A stretch of 64,000 bases of DNA from VRUE01 sp963774405 (GCA_963774405.1 CAVZEV010000002.1:186001-250000), one strand, 5' to 3'; counted from the stretch's first letter, positions 51,265-61,619 are shown. Program-made: numbers and translations. The notes: generated from the letters alone by a model not told the origin.

Positions 51265-52314
51265 TCAGTTGGCGACGAAGACTGCGTCTCGCCCGTTTGC
51301 CTTAGCCGAGTAGAGCGCCGCGTCGGCGCGGGCGACCAGGTCGTCGGTGTTGACCCGCTCGGGTTTGGTCACGGCGGCGCCGATGCTGATCGTCACCCCG
51401 ACGCCCCCGGGGCGCCGCTTGCGCACCGCCTGGCGCAGGCGCTCGGCAATCGCCACGGCATCGGTCTCGCTGGCGCCGGGGAGGACGACGAGGATCTCCT
51501 CGCCGCCGATCCGGTAGATCGAGTCGCCGGCGCGCAGCGCCGAGCGCATCGTGTAGGCGACGTCCTGCAGGACCGCGTCGCCCGCGGCGTGGCCGAGCTC
51601 GTCGTTGACCCGCTTGAAGTGGTCGAGGTCGCAGAGCAGCAGGGCGTGGGACTGCCCGCCCGCGCGTCCGTCGCAGGGGGAGCCGTCGAGCTCGGCGAGG
51701 CGCTGCGCCAGCGCGTTGCGGTTGAAGAGCCCGGTGAGGGGGTCGAGCGTCGCGCGGCGCCGGTGGGCCCGGTCGGACTCGACCAGGGCGCCGGAGAGAA
51801 TCACGGTGCTGAGCACGAGGGCGACCGCGGCGACCAGGGCCTGGCTGTGCGCCGCGGCGGCGGGCGGGTCGACCGCGACGGTGCTGAGCAGGAAGACGGT
51901 CAGCAGGTAGATCGTGCCGACGACCATGCCCCAGGGGTCGAAGCGGGCGCCGAGGGTGACGGCGGGCAGCGCGAACCACATCAGCACCGGGCTCGTCGGC
52001 CCGCCGGTGGCGATCACCGCGCCGCCGAGCAGCAGCGGCAGGGCGCCCCAAGCGCCGGCCACCCAGAGCCACGGCCGCGGGCTGCTCTGCATGAAGCGGT
52101 CGGCGACGGCGAAGCCGGCGAATCCGGCGGCCAGCGGCGCCAGCCAGAGCCAGCCGACCGCCGGGCCGGCCGAGGCGAGCGCCAGGGCGAGGATCGCGAA
52201 GCAGGCGGCGCGGTAGCGGCGCACGCGGCGCTCCATGTCGAGCAGGCGCTCGCGGCGCGCCTCGCGCAGGCTGTCTTTCGTGGTCGTCACGCTCGCCACA
52301 TCGACCGACCGCAC
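51265..52314 (-). CDS. Membrane diguanylate cyclase (GGDEF)
   Basis: 349 aa. About six membrane helices in residues 35-175 make a small MASE-like sensor part. The GGDEF domain follows at about 185-349 (DPLTGLFNRNALAQRLAELD, DLDHFKRVNDELGHAAGD) with the active-site variant GGEEI. An inhibitory I-site RAGD lies five residues before it, so product inhibition is expected. It makes cyclic di-GMP. No EAL domain is attached. It may start at MERRVRRYRAACFAIL, 26 codons in. Confidence 0.9.
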   Translation of the reverse strand: MRSVDVASVTTTKDSLREARRERLLDMERRVRRYRAACFAILALALASAGPAVGWLWLAPLAAGFAGFAVADRFMQSSPRPWLWVAGAWGALPLLLGGAVIATGGPTSPVLMWFALPAVTLGARFDPWGMVVGTIYLLTVFLLSTVAVDPPAAAAHSQALVAAVALVLSTVILSGALVESDRAHRRRATLDPLTGLFNRNALAQRLAELDGSPCDGRAGGQSHALLLCDLDHFKRVNDELGHAAGDAVLQDVAYTMRSALRAGDSIYRIGGEEILVVLPGASETDAVAIAERLRQAVRKRRPGGVGVTISIGAAVTKPERVNTDDLVARADAALYSAKANGRDAVFVAN

Positions 52315-52359
52315 AAGGCCTCTTAACCTTGCACCGCCTCAGCCGGGCCGGGGCGCGAC

Positions 52360-53419
52360 TCAGTCGACCAGCTGCAACTGCTTGGGCAGGGCGCTGAGGT
52401 TGCGACAGCCCTCGTCGGTGACCACCACCAGGTCCTCGATCCGCACGCCCAGCTCGCCCGGCAGGTAGATGCCCGGCTCGATCGTCACCACTTCGCCCGC
52501 GGCGAGCACGTCCTCGGAGCGCTGCGAGACGCGCGGCTCCTCGTGCACCTCGAGGCCGACCCCGTGGCCGAGCCCGTGGCCGAAGCGCTCGCCGTGGCCG
52601 GCGGCGGCGATCAGCTCGCGGGCGATCGCCGTCGACCTCCTCGGCCCTGGCGCCCGCCCTGACGGCGGCGAGCGAGGCCTCCTGGGCCTCGAGCACGGTC
52701 TCATAGACCGCGCGCGCCGCCTCGCCCGGCTCGCCGGTGGCGAAGGTGCGGGTGCCGTCCGAGCAGTAGCCGTCGAGCTTCGCGCCCATGTCGAAGACGA
52801 CCAGCTCGCCGCGGCCGATCTCGCGCTCGCCCGGCTCGGCGTGCGGAAGCGCCCCGTTGGGGCCGGCGGCGACGATGGTCGGGAAGGAGGGCTCGGCGCC
52901 CTGCTCGCGCATCCGCGCCTCGGCGGCGCGGGCGACGTCGAGCTCGCTGCGCCCCGCCAGGCCGCGCTCCAGCGAGAAGCGCCAGATCTCGTCGGCGAGC
53001 TCGGACGCGGCGGTGATCGCCGCCAGCTCGGCCTCGTCCTTGACCCGGCGCAGCTTCTCGACCGTGCCGGCGGCGCCCTCGAGCGTCACTCCGTCGGGCC
53101 GTTTCTCCTCCAGCCGCTGCAGCGTGCGCACCGCCATGTGGTGGTCTTCGAAGCCGGTCTTGCCGGTCAGGCGTTCGGCGATCCCGCCGAGCCAGTCGTC
53201 GCTGACGGTGACCACCTCCCAGCCCTCGACCTCGGCCTCGGCGCGCTCGGTGTAGCGGAAGTCGGTGAGGAAGACGCGCCGCTCGGGGCCGCAGACGCAG
53301 GCGCCGTTGGTGCCGCCGAAGCCGGTCAGGTAACCGACGTTGACCAGGTCGGTGACGAGGAAGCAGTCCAGCTCGCGCTCGGCGAGGGACGCGGCAAGGC
53401 GATCGGCGCGGCTCGTCAT
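52360..53419 (-). CDS. pepQ: Xaa-Pro dipeptidase/aminopeptidase (M24B), frameshifted
   Basis: ATG 53417-53419 (MTSRADRLAASLAERELDCF) opens the N-terminal creatinase-like domain. The catalytic domain has VVFDMGAKLDGYCSDGTRTF (two Asp ligands). After AGARAEEVD the frame changes; removing one G near 52630 continues as AIARELIAAAGHGERF, and the remaining ligands are in GHGLGHGVGLEVHEEP (His), IEPGIYLPGELG (Glu) and GVRIEDLVVVT (Glu). The corrected length is about 352 aa. It lies between the GGDEF gene and aroQ, with a 4-nt overlap on aroQ. Confidence 0.9.
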
Positions 53420-53877
53420 CGGCCGGGGCCGGCGCCGAGCTCGCCGGCGAGCAGCTCCAGCGCCTCGCGGTAGCCGTCGGGGCCCTTGCCGAAGATCTTG
53501 GCGAGGACGAGGCCGTCGAAGACCGAGAGCTTGCGCCACTCCTCGCGCGCCTCGACGTCGGAGAGGTGGACCTCGACCGCGGGCACGCCGGTGACGTCGA
53601 GCGCGTCGGCGATCGCGCGGCTGTAGTGCGACCAGGCGCCGGCGTTGACCAATGCCGAGTCGGCCAGCTCGGGCACGCGGTGCAGGTATTCGCAGAACTC
53701 GCCCTCGGAGTTGGTCTGGAAGAAGATCGCTTCCAGGTTGAACTCGCGCGCCCAGCGTTCGATCTTGCTCTCCAGCTCGCGCAGCGAGAGGCCGCCGTAG
53801 ACCGCCGGGTCGCGGCGGTCGAGGATGTTGAAGTTGACCCCGTGCAGGACGGCGACGCGGTTGTGGGACGTGGTCAC
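53416..53877 (-). CDS. aroQ: Type II 3-dehydroquinate dehydratase
   Basis: 153 aa, family length. LHGVNFNILDRRDPAVYGGL holds the active-site Tyr and Arg region, QTNSEGEFCEYLHRV the QSNxEG motif, VNAGAWSHYSRAIADAL the INPGA motif, and VEVHLSDVEAREEWRKLSVF the His and Arg. The motifs vary from the consensus (VNAGAWSHYS in place of INPGAYTHTS). Third step of the shikimate pathway. Confidence 0.93.
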   Translation of the reverse strand: MTTSHNRVAVLHGVNFNILDRRDPAVYGGLSLRELESKIERWAREFNLEAIFFQTNSEGEFCEYLHRVPELADSALVNAGAWSHYSRAIADALDVTGVPAVEVHLSDVEAREEWRKLSVFDGLVLAKIFGKGPDGYREALELLAGELGAGPGR

Positions 53878-55403
53878 TGGTAGAGCTCCTCCACGGCGGC
53901 CCTGACCTTAGCCGGATCGACCAGCTGGCCCGTGCGGGGCTCTCCGGGCTCGCTGAGCAGGACGAAGCCGACCCCGGCGGCGGTCCGCTTCTTGTCGCGC
54001 TGCAGGGCGTCGAGCACCGGGTCGATGGCGATCACGGAGTCGAGGGCGACGGGCAGGCCATGCCGCGCGAGGATCGCCTCGACCTCGTCGCGCAGCTCGG
54101 GCGCGTCGGAGAGACGCAGCGCTGCCAGCAGGCCGAGCCCGACCGCCTCGCCGTGGCGGTAGCGCTCGTAGCCGCTGGCCGCCTCGATCGCGTGGCCGAC
54201 CGTGTGGCCGAGGTTGAGCACGGCGCGCAGGCCGGCGTCGCGCTCGTCCGCGGCGACCACCTCGCACTTGTAGAGGGCGCAGGGAAAGACGAGATCGGCG
54301 AGCTGCTCGGGATCGAGCGACTCGATTGCGCGGGCGCGCTGCCAGAGCTCGCCGCCGGCCAGCAGCCCCGTCTTGAGCAGCTCGACGAACCCGGCCGCCA
54401 GCTCCTCCGCCGGCAGGCTGGCCAGCGTCGCCGTGTCGGCGAGGACTGCGCCCGGCAGTTGGTAGGCGCCTGCGTAGTTCTTGCCCTCCGGCAGGTCCAC
54501 CCCGGTCTTGCCGCCGTAGGCCGAGTCGACCTGGGCGACCAGCGTCGTCGGCACCTGGACGACCGCGACACCGCGCTGGTAGAGGTGGGCGCAGAAGCCG
54601 GCCAGGTCGCCGACCACGCCGCCGCCGAGGGCGACGATGTGATCCTCGCGCGTCATTCCGGCCCTGGCCAGCTCGCGCAACACCCGCTCGGCTTCGGCCA
54701 TCGTCTTGGCCCTCTCGCCAGGCGGCAGGGTGACGCGGCCGGCGAGCGGCTCGAGCCGCCCTGCGTAGAGCGGGCCGACCGACTCGTCGCTGACGCAGAA
54801 GCGCCGACCGGGCAGCGGCCAGGCAGCGGCGCCGAGCAGGTCGCGGCCGACAAAGACCGGGTACTCGCCCGAGGCGCTCGCCGCCCAGAGCATCTTCGTC
54901 CCGGCCGGCAGCTCGGTGAGCGCGACGAGCGAGGGCATCGCGCGGGAGATCAGGCCGCGGTCGCCGGGTGGGATGACCGCGTCGGCGAGCGGGCCGTAGA
55001 ACGGGCTGCGCTCCTCCAGCAGGCGCTCGACGTCCTCGGCGTTGCGGGCCAGCGGGCGGTCGCTGCGGGCGATCCGCCGCCAGGCCTCGCGCGCATCGAC
55101 CTGCAGCCAGACGACGACGTGGCGGCCGAGCGCCTCGCGCACCCGCTCGGAGAGGACGCTGCCGCCGCCGAGCGCGATCGCGCCGCCGTCGGCCCGCTCG
55201 AGCAGCTCGCCGACGACCTCGGCCTCGCGGGCGCGGAAGGCCTCCTCCCCGTCCTCCTCGAAGGCGCGGCGGATCGGCTTGCCGAAGGCCTCCTCCATCA
55301 GCTGGTCGATCTCGGTGGTCTGCAACCCGGCGTCGCGGGCCGCCGCGAGCGCGGTCGACTTCCCCGCCCCCATGAAGCCGATGAAGACGAGGGCCGGCCT
55401 CAT
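53874..55403 (-). CDS. aroKB: Fused shikimate kinase and 3-dehydroquinate synthase
   Basis: 509 aa. Residues about 1-165 are shikimate kinase: P-loop GFMGAGKS, DQLMEEAFGKPIRRAFEEDG and the GGGSVL motif. Residues about 168-509 are 3-dehydroquinate synthase: ALGGGVVGDLAGFCAHLYQR, PTTLVAQVDSAYGGKTGVDL, NLGHTVGHAIEAASGYERY with zinc ligands, and HGEAVGLGLLAA. Both domains look complete, so one chain catalyses steps 2 and 5 of the pathway. No frameshift is needed. It overlaps aroQ by 4 nt. Confidence 0.95.
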   Translation of the reverse strand: MRPALVFIGFMGAGKSTALAAARDAGLQTTEIDQLMEEAFGKPIRRAFEEDGEEAFRAREAEVVGELLERADGGAIALGGGSVLSERVREALGRHVVVWLQVDAREAWRRIARSDRPLARNAEDVERLLEERSPFYGPLADAVIPPGDRGLISRAMPSLVALTELPAGTKMLWAASASGEYPVFVGRDLLGAAAWPLPGRRFCVSDESVGPLYAGRLEPLAGRVTLPPGERAKTMAEAERVLRELARAGMTREDHIVALGGGVVGDLAGFCAHLYQRGVAVVQVPTTLVAQVDSAYGGKTGVDLPEGKNYAGAYQLPGAVLADTATLASLPAEELAAGFVELLKTGLLAGGELWQRARAIESLDPEQLADLVFPCALYKCEVVAADERDAGLRAVLNLGHTVGHAIEAASGYERYRHGEAVGLGLLAALRLSDAPELRDEVEAILARHGLPVALDSVIAIDPVLDALQRDKKRTAAGVGFVLLSEPGEPRTGQLVDPAKVRAAVEELYQ

Positions 55404-55449
55404 TGGATCTGCCCCCCATTGACTACCGCTGAGGTAGTGAAAGGAGGGC

Positions 55450-56616
55450 TCATCCGCGGAAGTCGATGCGCTTCTCGTAGGCGTCGAGGGCGGCGCGAAC
55501 GTCGTCGATGTGGTCGCCGCCGAACTTCTCGCGGTAGGCGCGAGCGAGGACGAGGCAGACCATCGCCTCGGCGACCACGGCGGCGGCCGGGACGACGGTC
55601 GAGTCGGTGCGCTCGCGCAGCGCCTGGGCCGGGGCCTTGGTCTCGGTGTCGACCGAGCGCAGCGGCTTGGTCAGGGTCGAGATCGGCTTGATCGCCGCCC
55701 GCACCGAAAGTGGCAGGCCGTTGGTCATGCCGCCCTCGAGGCCGCCCGCGTGGTTGGTTTCGCGGAAGTAGCCCTGCGCCTCGGACCAGAAGATCTCGTC
55801 GTGGGCTTCCGAGCCGGCGCGGCCGGCGACGTCCCAGGCCTCGCCGATCGAGACGCCCTTGACCGACTGGATCGAGGCGACGGCGCCGGCAAGCCGGCCG
55901 TCGAGCCGGTCTTCCCAGGAGATGTGTGAGCCGAGCCCGGGGACGAGGCCGAAGGCGCGCACCTCGAAGCTGCCGCCGAGGCTCTCGTTGGCCTTGCGCA
56001 GGCGGTTGATCTCGGCGACCATCGCCACGCTCGCCTCGGCGTCGAGGCAGCGCACCGGGTCCTCGTCGACGCCGGCGAAATCGTCGGGCCCGAGGTTCTC
56101 GCGCTCGGGCGCCTTGACCGAGGCGATCTGGGTGACGTGGCTGTGCACGCTGACGCCGAGCGCGGTGAGGAAGCCGCGGGCGATCGAGCCCGCCGCCACG
56201 CGCGCAGCGGTCTCGCGGGCGCTGGCGCGCTCGAGCACGTTGCGGATGTCCCTGTGGCCGTACTTCTGGGCGCCGACGAGGTCGGCGTGGCCGGGGCGCG
56301 GCAGGTGGACCTCGTCGACCTCGGCCTCGACCGGCCACGGGTTCATCCGCTCTTCCCAGTTGGCGTAGTCGCGGTTGGCGACGAGGACGGCGATCGGGCT
56401 GCCGAGCGTGCGCCCGTGGCGCAGCCCGGAGCGGATCTCGACCGTGTCGGTCTCGATCTTCATCCGGCCGCCGCGGCCGTGGCCGAGCTGGCGCCGCGCC
56501 ATGTCAGCGTCGAGCGCCTCGCGCTCGAGCTCGAGCCCGGCCGGCATCCCCTCGACGATCGCGACCAACCCCGGCCCATGCGACTCCCCCGCCGTTGTGA
56601 ATCTGAAAGCGCTCAT
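55450..56616 (-). CDS. aroC: Chorismate synthase
   Basis: 388 aa from ATG 56616 (MSAFRFTTAGESHGPGL). The signatures GESHGPGLVAIVEGMPAGL, GHADLVGAQKYGHRDIRNVL, RASARETAARVAAG and GMTNGLPLSVRAAIKP are all present. It uses reduced FMN for the last common step to chorismate. A small hairpin (CACTACC/GGTAGT, about 55423-55440) lies in the 46-nt gap before aroKB. Confidence 0.96.
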   Translation of the reverse strand: MSAFRFTTAGESHGPGLVAIVEGMPAGLELEREALDADMARRQLGHGRGGRMKIETDTVEIRSGLRHGRTLGSPIAVLVANRDYANWEERMNPWPVEAEVDEVHLPRPGHADLVGAQKYGHRDIRNVLERASARETAARVAAGSIARGFLTALGVSVHSHVTQIASVKAPERENLGPDDFAGVDEDPVRCLDAEASVAMVAEINRLRKANESLGGSFEVRAFGLVPGLGSHISWEDRLDGRLAGAVASIQSVKGVSIGEAWDVAGRAGSEAHDEIFWSEAQGYFRETNHAGGLEGGMTNGLPLSVRAAIKPISTLTKPLRSVDTETKAPAQALRERTDSTVVPAAAVVAEAMVCLVLARAYREKFGGDHIDDVRAALDAYEKRIDFRG

Positions 56617-56659
56617 GTCCAACCCAAGGCTATAGGCGAGCCGGCCGGCGAGCCCGGCC

Positions 56660-56709
56660 GCTGACTTCGTGTTTTTGGGTGCATACGGACCCAAAACGAC
56701 GAAGTCAGC
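56660..56709. repeat. Palindromic element, family GCTGACTTCGT, copy 2
   Basis: Arms 56660-56680 and 56689-56709 pair at 19 of 21 positions with an 8-nt loop. The outer stem and the poly-T/G inner part are shared with 26512-26561. It lies in the gap between aroE and aroC. Confidence 0.82.
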
Positions 56710-56724
56710 GTGACGGGCAGGCGA

Positions 56725-57517
56725 TTAGCCGCGGGCGGCGGTGCGCATCGTCTCGAGTGGGGCTGGGCGGCCGGTCCAGGTTTCGAGCGAGAGGGCGCCC
56801 TGCTGGACGAGGATCTCGATGCCGTCGACGGTGGCGGCGCCGGCCGCGGCGGCGGCGCGCAGCAGGGCGGTGGGCTCGCCGCCGTAGACCATGTCGACCA
56901 CGGTCTGACTCGGCATGAACGCTGCGGCGGTGAGCGGCAGCTCGGCGAAGGGGTCCTCACCGCTGAGGCCGACCGCGGTCGTGTTGACGATCAGCTCGCA
57001 GCCAGTCTGGTCGAGGGAATCGACGGGCACGCCGCCGAGCTCCGCGCAGAGGTTGCGCGAGCGCAGCGCGGTGCGGTTCCAGACCTCGACCGCGGCGCCC
57101 TCGCGCAGCAGGGCCCAGACGATCGCCCGGGCGGCGCCGCCGGCGCCGAGCACCAGCGCACGCTTGCCGCCGCGGCGCGGCGGGCAGCGAGCGCAGGAAG
57201 CCCTCGGCGTCGGTGTTGTCCGCCCGCACCTCGCCGTCGGCGAAGACGAGCGTGTTGGCGGCGCCGATCTCGCGCGCGGTCTCGGAGAGCTCGTCGGCCA
57301 GCGAGAGCGCCGCGCCCTTGTGCGGGACGGTGACGTTGGCGCCGGCGAATCCCTCGCCCGGCATCGCCCGCACCCGCGCCTCGAAGGCGTCGGGAGCGAC
57401 CTCGATCGCCTCGTAGCTCCACTCCTCCCCCAGCCCCAGCTCGGCCAGGGCGGCGTTCTGCATCGCCGGCGAGCGCGAGTGGCCGACCGGGTAGCCGAGG
57501 ACGGCGAGGCGCGGCAC
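56725..57517 (-). CDS. aroE: Shikimate dehydrogenase, frameshifted
   Basis: GTG 57517 overlaps the mltG stop by 1 nt and gives MPRLAVLGYPVGHSRSPAMQ, the substrate-binding start. NVTVPHKGAALSLADELSET follows with the catalytic Lys, then NTDAEGFLRSL. Near 57173 one extra base breaks the frame; correcting it gives PRGKRALVLGAGGAARAIVW, the NADP motif, and the rest to ...MRTAARG. The corrected length is about 263 aa. Step 4 of the shikimate pathway. Confidence 0.92.
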
Positions 57518-58578
57518 TATTCCCCGCAGTTGGTCGGCGAGTTGCCGCCGGCAGCTTCGCGAGCCGAGTTGTAGCGGGCGACGTCGGCTTCGAATTCGGC
57601 TTCGGTCTTGGCGAAGGCCAGCTTGTTGCAGGCGCCGGGCTCGACCACGTAGAAGAGCCACTTGCCCTTCGCCGGGTGCGCGGCCGCTTCGATCGAGGCG
57701 AGGCCGGGGCTGTCGATCGGGCCCGGCGGCAGGCCGGTGTGGGTGCGCGTGTTGTAGGGCGATTCGACCGCCAGTTCGGATTCGGTCAGCGGCTTGGTGT
57801 AGTTGCCGGTGGCGAAGCGGGTGGTCGCGTCGATGCCCAGCGGCATCCCTTCGTGCAGGCGGTTGTAGATCACCCGGGCGACCTTGCGGCGGTCGCCTTC
57901 GCTGACCGCCTCGTGCTCGACCATCGAGGCGATCGTGACCACGTCGAAGGTGGTCAGGTTCTTCGAGCGGGCGTACTTCATGTCGACCCCGGCGATGCGG
58001 CTCTTGAAGTCTTCGAGCTGCAGCTGCACGAGCTCGGCGGCGCTCGCGTGCTTGTCCAGTTCGAAGGTGTCGGGAAAGAGGAAGCCCTCGAGGTTCTTGG
58101 CCCCCTTGCCGCCGTACTTGGCCGGGTTGAGGTACCTGGAGCGCAGGCTGGCCTTCTCGTAGCTGCCCCGCAGGCCCTCCTGCTTGGCGAGCGCGGCGGT
58201 CTGGGCGCGCGTGTAGCCCTCGGGGATCGTCACCGTCACCGTCTTCAGCACCACGGGCGCCGGCGGCGGCGTGCTTTTGTGGAAGTGCTTGTAGGCGAGG
58301 GCGGCGATAGCGGCGATGCCGAGCAGGACCGCGGCGAGGCCAACCGCCAGGCCGAGGCGACGGTGGCCGGGGCGCGAGCCCCCGGGAGGCTCAGAAACCG
58401 AAGCGCCGCCAGGGGGAAGCGGCGGCACCGGAGGCGGCGCGGCGACCGGTGGCGGAGCGGCGGCGACGGGTGCCGGCGCGGCCGCCTTCCCAGCGTCCTT
58501 CTCCTCGCGCCTGGCGCGGCGCTCTTCGCGCTCGCGACGCCGCTGCTCGCGTTCGGCAGCGGCGTGATCCTCACTCAT
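57517..58578 (-). CDS. mltG: Endolytic murein transglycosylase MltG-like
   Basis: 353 aa. A long charged and Pro-rich cytoplasmic N-terminus (residues 1-75), one membrane helix (LGLAVGLAAVLLGIAAIAAL), then a LysM-like part and the YceG domain: NLEGFLFPDTFEL, IASMVEHEAVSEGDRRKVAR with the catalytic Glu, VIYNRLHEGMPL and SPYNTRTHTGLPPGPIDSPG. It cuts nascent glycan strands. It overlaps ruvX by 8 nt. Confidence 0.93.
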   Translation of the reverse strand: MSEDHAAAEREQRRREREERRARREEKDAGKAAAPAPVAAAPPPVAAPPPVPPLPPGGASVSEPPGGSRPGHRRLGLAVGLAAVLLGIAAIAALAYKHFHKSTPPPAPVVLKTVTVTIPEGYTRAQTAALAKQEGLRGSYEKASLRSRYLNPAKYGGKGAKNLEGFLFPDTFELDKHASAAELVQLQLEDFKSRIAGVDMKYARSKNLTTFDVVTIASMVEHEAVSEGDRRKVARVIYNRLHEGMPLGIDATTRFATGNYTKPLTESELAVESPYNTRTHTGLPPGPIDSPGLASIEAAAHPAKGKWLFYVVEPGACNKLAFAKTEAEFEADVARYNSAREAAGGNSPTNCGE

Positions 58579-58975
58579 CGTCGCTCTCTTCGATCGCGGC
58601 CTGTCCGGCGAGGTAGGCCTGCAGCAGGTGGGCCGCGGCGAGCGAGTCGGGCGCGGCCGCGGCCCCTTCGCGCTTGCTCGCCTCGGCCATGCGGGTGGTC
58701 AGGCGCTCGTCGTAGGCCTCGACAGGAACGTCGAGCACCGCCTCCAGTTCGGTGCAGAAGGTCCGCGTCAGCGCCGCCTGGCTGCCTTCCTCGCCGCTGA
58801 GGTGCAGCGGCAGGCCGACGACGACACGCTCGACCTCGTACTTGGCGACCAGCTCGGCGACCGAGCGGGCCTCGGAGGGCTCGATCACCGGCAGCGGCGT
58901 GGCGAGCGTGCCGCTGGGGTCGGAGATCGCGCAGCCGGTGCGGGCGGTGCCGTAGTCGAGGGCGAGGACTCGCAT
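58571..58975 (-). CDS. ruvX: RuvX/YqgF-family Holliday junction resolvase-like protein
   Basis: 134 aa. An RNase H-like fold: LALDYGTARTGCAISDPSG with the first Asp, VERVVVGLPLHLSGEEGSQA, and YDERLTTRMAEASKR. It acts in 16S rRNA 5' maturation in E. coli. The order alaS-ruvX-mltG-aroE is standard in actinobacteria. It follows alaS after 2 nt. Confidence 0.95.
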   Translation of the reverse strand: MRVLALDYGTARTGCAISDPSGTLATPLPVIEPSEARSVAELVAKYEVERVVVGLPLHLSGEEGSQAALTRTFCTELEAVLDVPVEAYDERLTTRMAEASKREGAAAAPDSLAAAHLLQAYLAGQAAIEESDDE

Positions 58976-58977
58976 CG

Positions 58978-61600
58978 CTAGCCGGCCGCCGCTTCCAGCG
59001 CGCCGCGCGCCGCGTCGAGAGCCTCGTCGAGCTTGACGGCGTCCTTGCCGCCCGCCTGGGCCATGTCGTCGCGGCCGCCACCGCCGCCGCCGACGATCGG
59101 AGCCGCCTCGCGCACGATGCTCGCCGCTGAGAGCCCGCGCTCGACCGCCTCCTTGGAGACGAGGACGACCAGGGCGACCTTGCTTCCCTCGGCGCCGCCG
59201 AGCGCAACGGCCGCCGCACCACCGAGCTTCGACTGGACTCGGTTGGCGAGCTCGAGCAGCTGCTTCTGGTCGGCCAGCGGTGCGCGCGAGACGGCGAGCT
59301 TGACGCCGTTGGACTCGGTCGCCTCGGTGACCAGGCGCTCGGCCTCCTCGCCCAGCAGCTGCTTTTGCGCCTGCTCGGCGCCCTTGCCGGCCTCGCGCAG
59401 CCGCTCCGCGGCGCGGCGCGCGCCGGCGATCGGGGTCCTGTGGCGAGCCGAGCAGCTCGCCGACCTCGCGAGGCGCCGCTCGCGCTCGCGGAACCAGTCG
59501 ATCGCCGCCGGCCCGCTGAGCGCCTCGATGCGGCGCACGTTGGCGGCGCTGGAGCCCTCCGAGGCGATCTTGAAGATGCCGATCTCGGCCGTGTTGGCGA
59601 CGTGGGTGCCGCCGCAGAGCTCACGCGAGACGCCGTCGACCTCGACCACCCGCACCCACTCGCCGTACTTCTCGCCGAACAGCGCCATCGCCCCCAGCCG
59701 CTCGGCCTCGGCGCGCTCCATCTCGATCCAGCGCACCGGCCGGCTCGCCTTGATCCACTCGTTGACCCGGTCCTCGACCGCGCGCAGCTCCTCGGCGCCG
59801 AGCGCCTGGCCGTGGGTGAAGTCGAAGCGCAGCTTGTCGGGGCGCACCGCCGAGCCGGCCTGGCGCACGTGCGTGCCGAGCCGCTCGCGCAGCGCCGCGT
59901 GCAGCAGGTGCGTGGCGGTGTGGTTGCGCATCGTCGCGTGGCGGGTCTCACCGTCCACCTCGGCGACGACCGCGGCGCTTGGATCGATCTCGCCCGTCGG
60001 CTCGACCTCCAGGGCCTGGTCCTCGCCGACCCGGTAGACGTCGATCACCTTGGCCTCGCCACCCTCCCAGCTGAGCGTCCCGGAATCGGCGACCTGGCCG
60101 CCGCCCTCGGCGTAGAAGGGGCTCTGCTCGAGCTTGACCAGGGCGCGCCCGTTGTCGGCCTCGACCGCAGCGATGCCCGTGGTCGAGCTGCAGCATCTCG
60201 TAGCCGACGAAGTCGGTCGGCGGCGCCGCGCCGGCGAAGGCGAGCACCCGCTCGTGGCGGTCCTCGGCGCCGTGCGCGGTGGCCGAGCCGCCGCGGGAGC
60301 GTTGGCGCTGCTCCTCCATCAGCTCCTCGAAGCCGCCGTCGTCGACCGCTAGGCCCTGCTCGGCGAGCAGCTCCTTGGTCAGGTCGTAGGGGAAGCCGTA
60401 GGTGTCGTGCAGCTCGAAGGCGTCGGCCGCCTCGATCCAGGAGGTCTCCGACTCCTTCGCTTCGGCGACCAGCCGCTCGAGCAGCTCGGTGCCGCGCTCC
60501 AGGGTGCGGCCGAAGCTCTCCTCCTCGTCGCCGACCCAGCGGGCGATCGTCTCCCGCTCGGCGACCAGCTCGGGGTAGGCCTCCCCCATGATCTCGATCG
60601 CGCGCTCGGCGAAGCGGCCGAGCCAGGGGGCCTCGAGGCCGAGCGTGCGGCCCTGCTGGATCGCCCGCCGCATGATCCGGCGCAGGATGTAGCCGCGGTC
60701 CTCGTTGGAGGGGACGACGCCGTCGGCGATCAGGAAGGCCGAGCCGCGCGAGTGGTCGGCGACGATCCGCATCGCCCGGGTCACCGCGCCGCCCTCGGCG
60801 TAGGAGCGCCCGGACATTTCCTCGGCGAGGTCGATCAGCGGGCGGATCAGGTCGGTCTCGTAGACCGAGGGGACGTCCTGGAGGATCGCCGCCATGCGGT
60901 CGAGGCCCATGCCGGTGTCGATGTTGCGCATCGGCAGCGGCGTCAGCGAGCCGTCGTCGCCGAGGTCGTAGGTCATGAAGACGTGGTTCCAGAACTCGAG
61001 GAAGCGGTCGGTGTCGTCGCCGGGTCGGTCGTCGTCACCACCGAACTCGGGGCCACGGTCGAGGTAGAGCTCCGAGCACGGCCCGCACGGCCCGATCGGC
61101 CCGCCCTGCCAGAAGTTGTCGGCGCGGCCGAGGCGGACGATGCGCTCGTCAGGGACGCCGACGCGGCGCCAAATCTCGATCGCCTCCTCGTCGGGCCCGA
61201 GCCCGAGCTCCTCGTCGCCGCCGAAGACGGTGACCCAGATCCGCTCCGGGTCCATGCCGAAGCCCTCGGTCGAGAGCTGCCAGCCCCAGGGGATCGACTC
61301 CTGCTTGAAGTAGTCGCCGAAGCTCCAGTTGCCGAGCATCTCGAAGAAGGTGAGGTGGCGGGCGGTGTTGCCGACCTCCTCGATGTCGGTGGTGCGGAAG
61401 CACTTCTGCACGTCGGCGAGGCGCGGCGCCGGTGGCTCTTCGCGGCCGAGGAAGTAGGGCTTGAAGGGCTGCATGCCGGCGGTGGTCAGCAACACCGAGG
61501 GATCGTGGACCGAGGGCACAAGCGAGGCAGAGGGCACGATCCTGTGCTCGCGCTGCTCGAAGAACGAGAGGTAGGTCTGGCGGATCTCGGCGGCTTTCAT
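58978..61600 (-). CDS. alaS: Alanyl-tRNA synthetase, three frameshifts
   Basis: Starts MKAAEIRQTYLSFFEQREHR (ATG 61600). Class II motifs: GMQPFKPYFLG, FRTTDIEEVGNTARHLTFFE and GMGLDRMAAILQ. The editing domain has NHTATHLLHAALRE and CGGTHVANTAEIG. The C-terminal domain ends GGGGGGRDDMAQAGGKDAVK. An extra base near 60177 (corrected reading HGIAAVEADNGRALV) and a compensating pair near 59468 and 59430 (corrected LAEVGELLGSPQDP) must be allowed. The corrected length is about 873 aa. As an essential gene it is almost certainly intact in the cell. Confidence 0.95.
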
Positions 61601-61619
61601 CGATCGGGAGCCTAAGGTC

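Noticed and set aside
51302..53539. A 745-aa minus-strand frame across the GGDEF and pepQ genes
   Set aside because: Only the segment coding for the N-terminal half of pepQ is meaningful. The rest is a shadow of the GGDEF gene in another frame, reached because of the pepQ frameshift near 52630.
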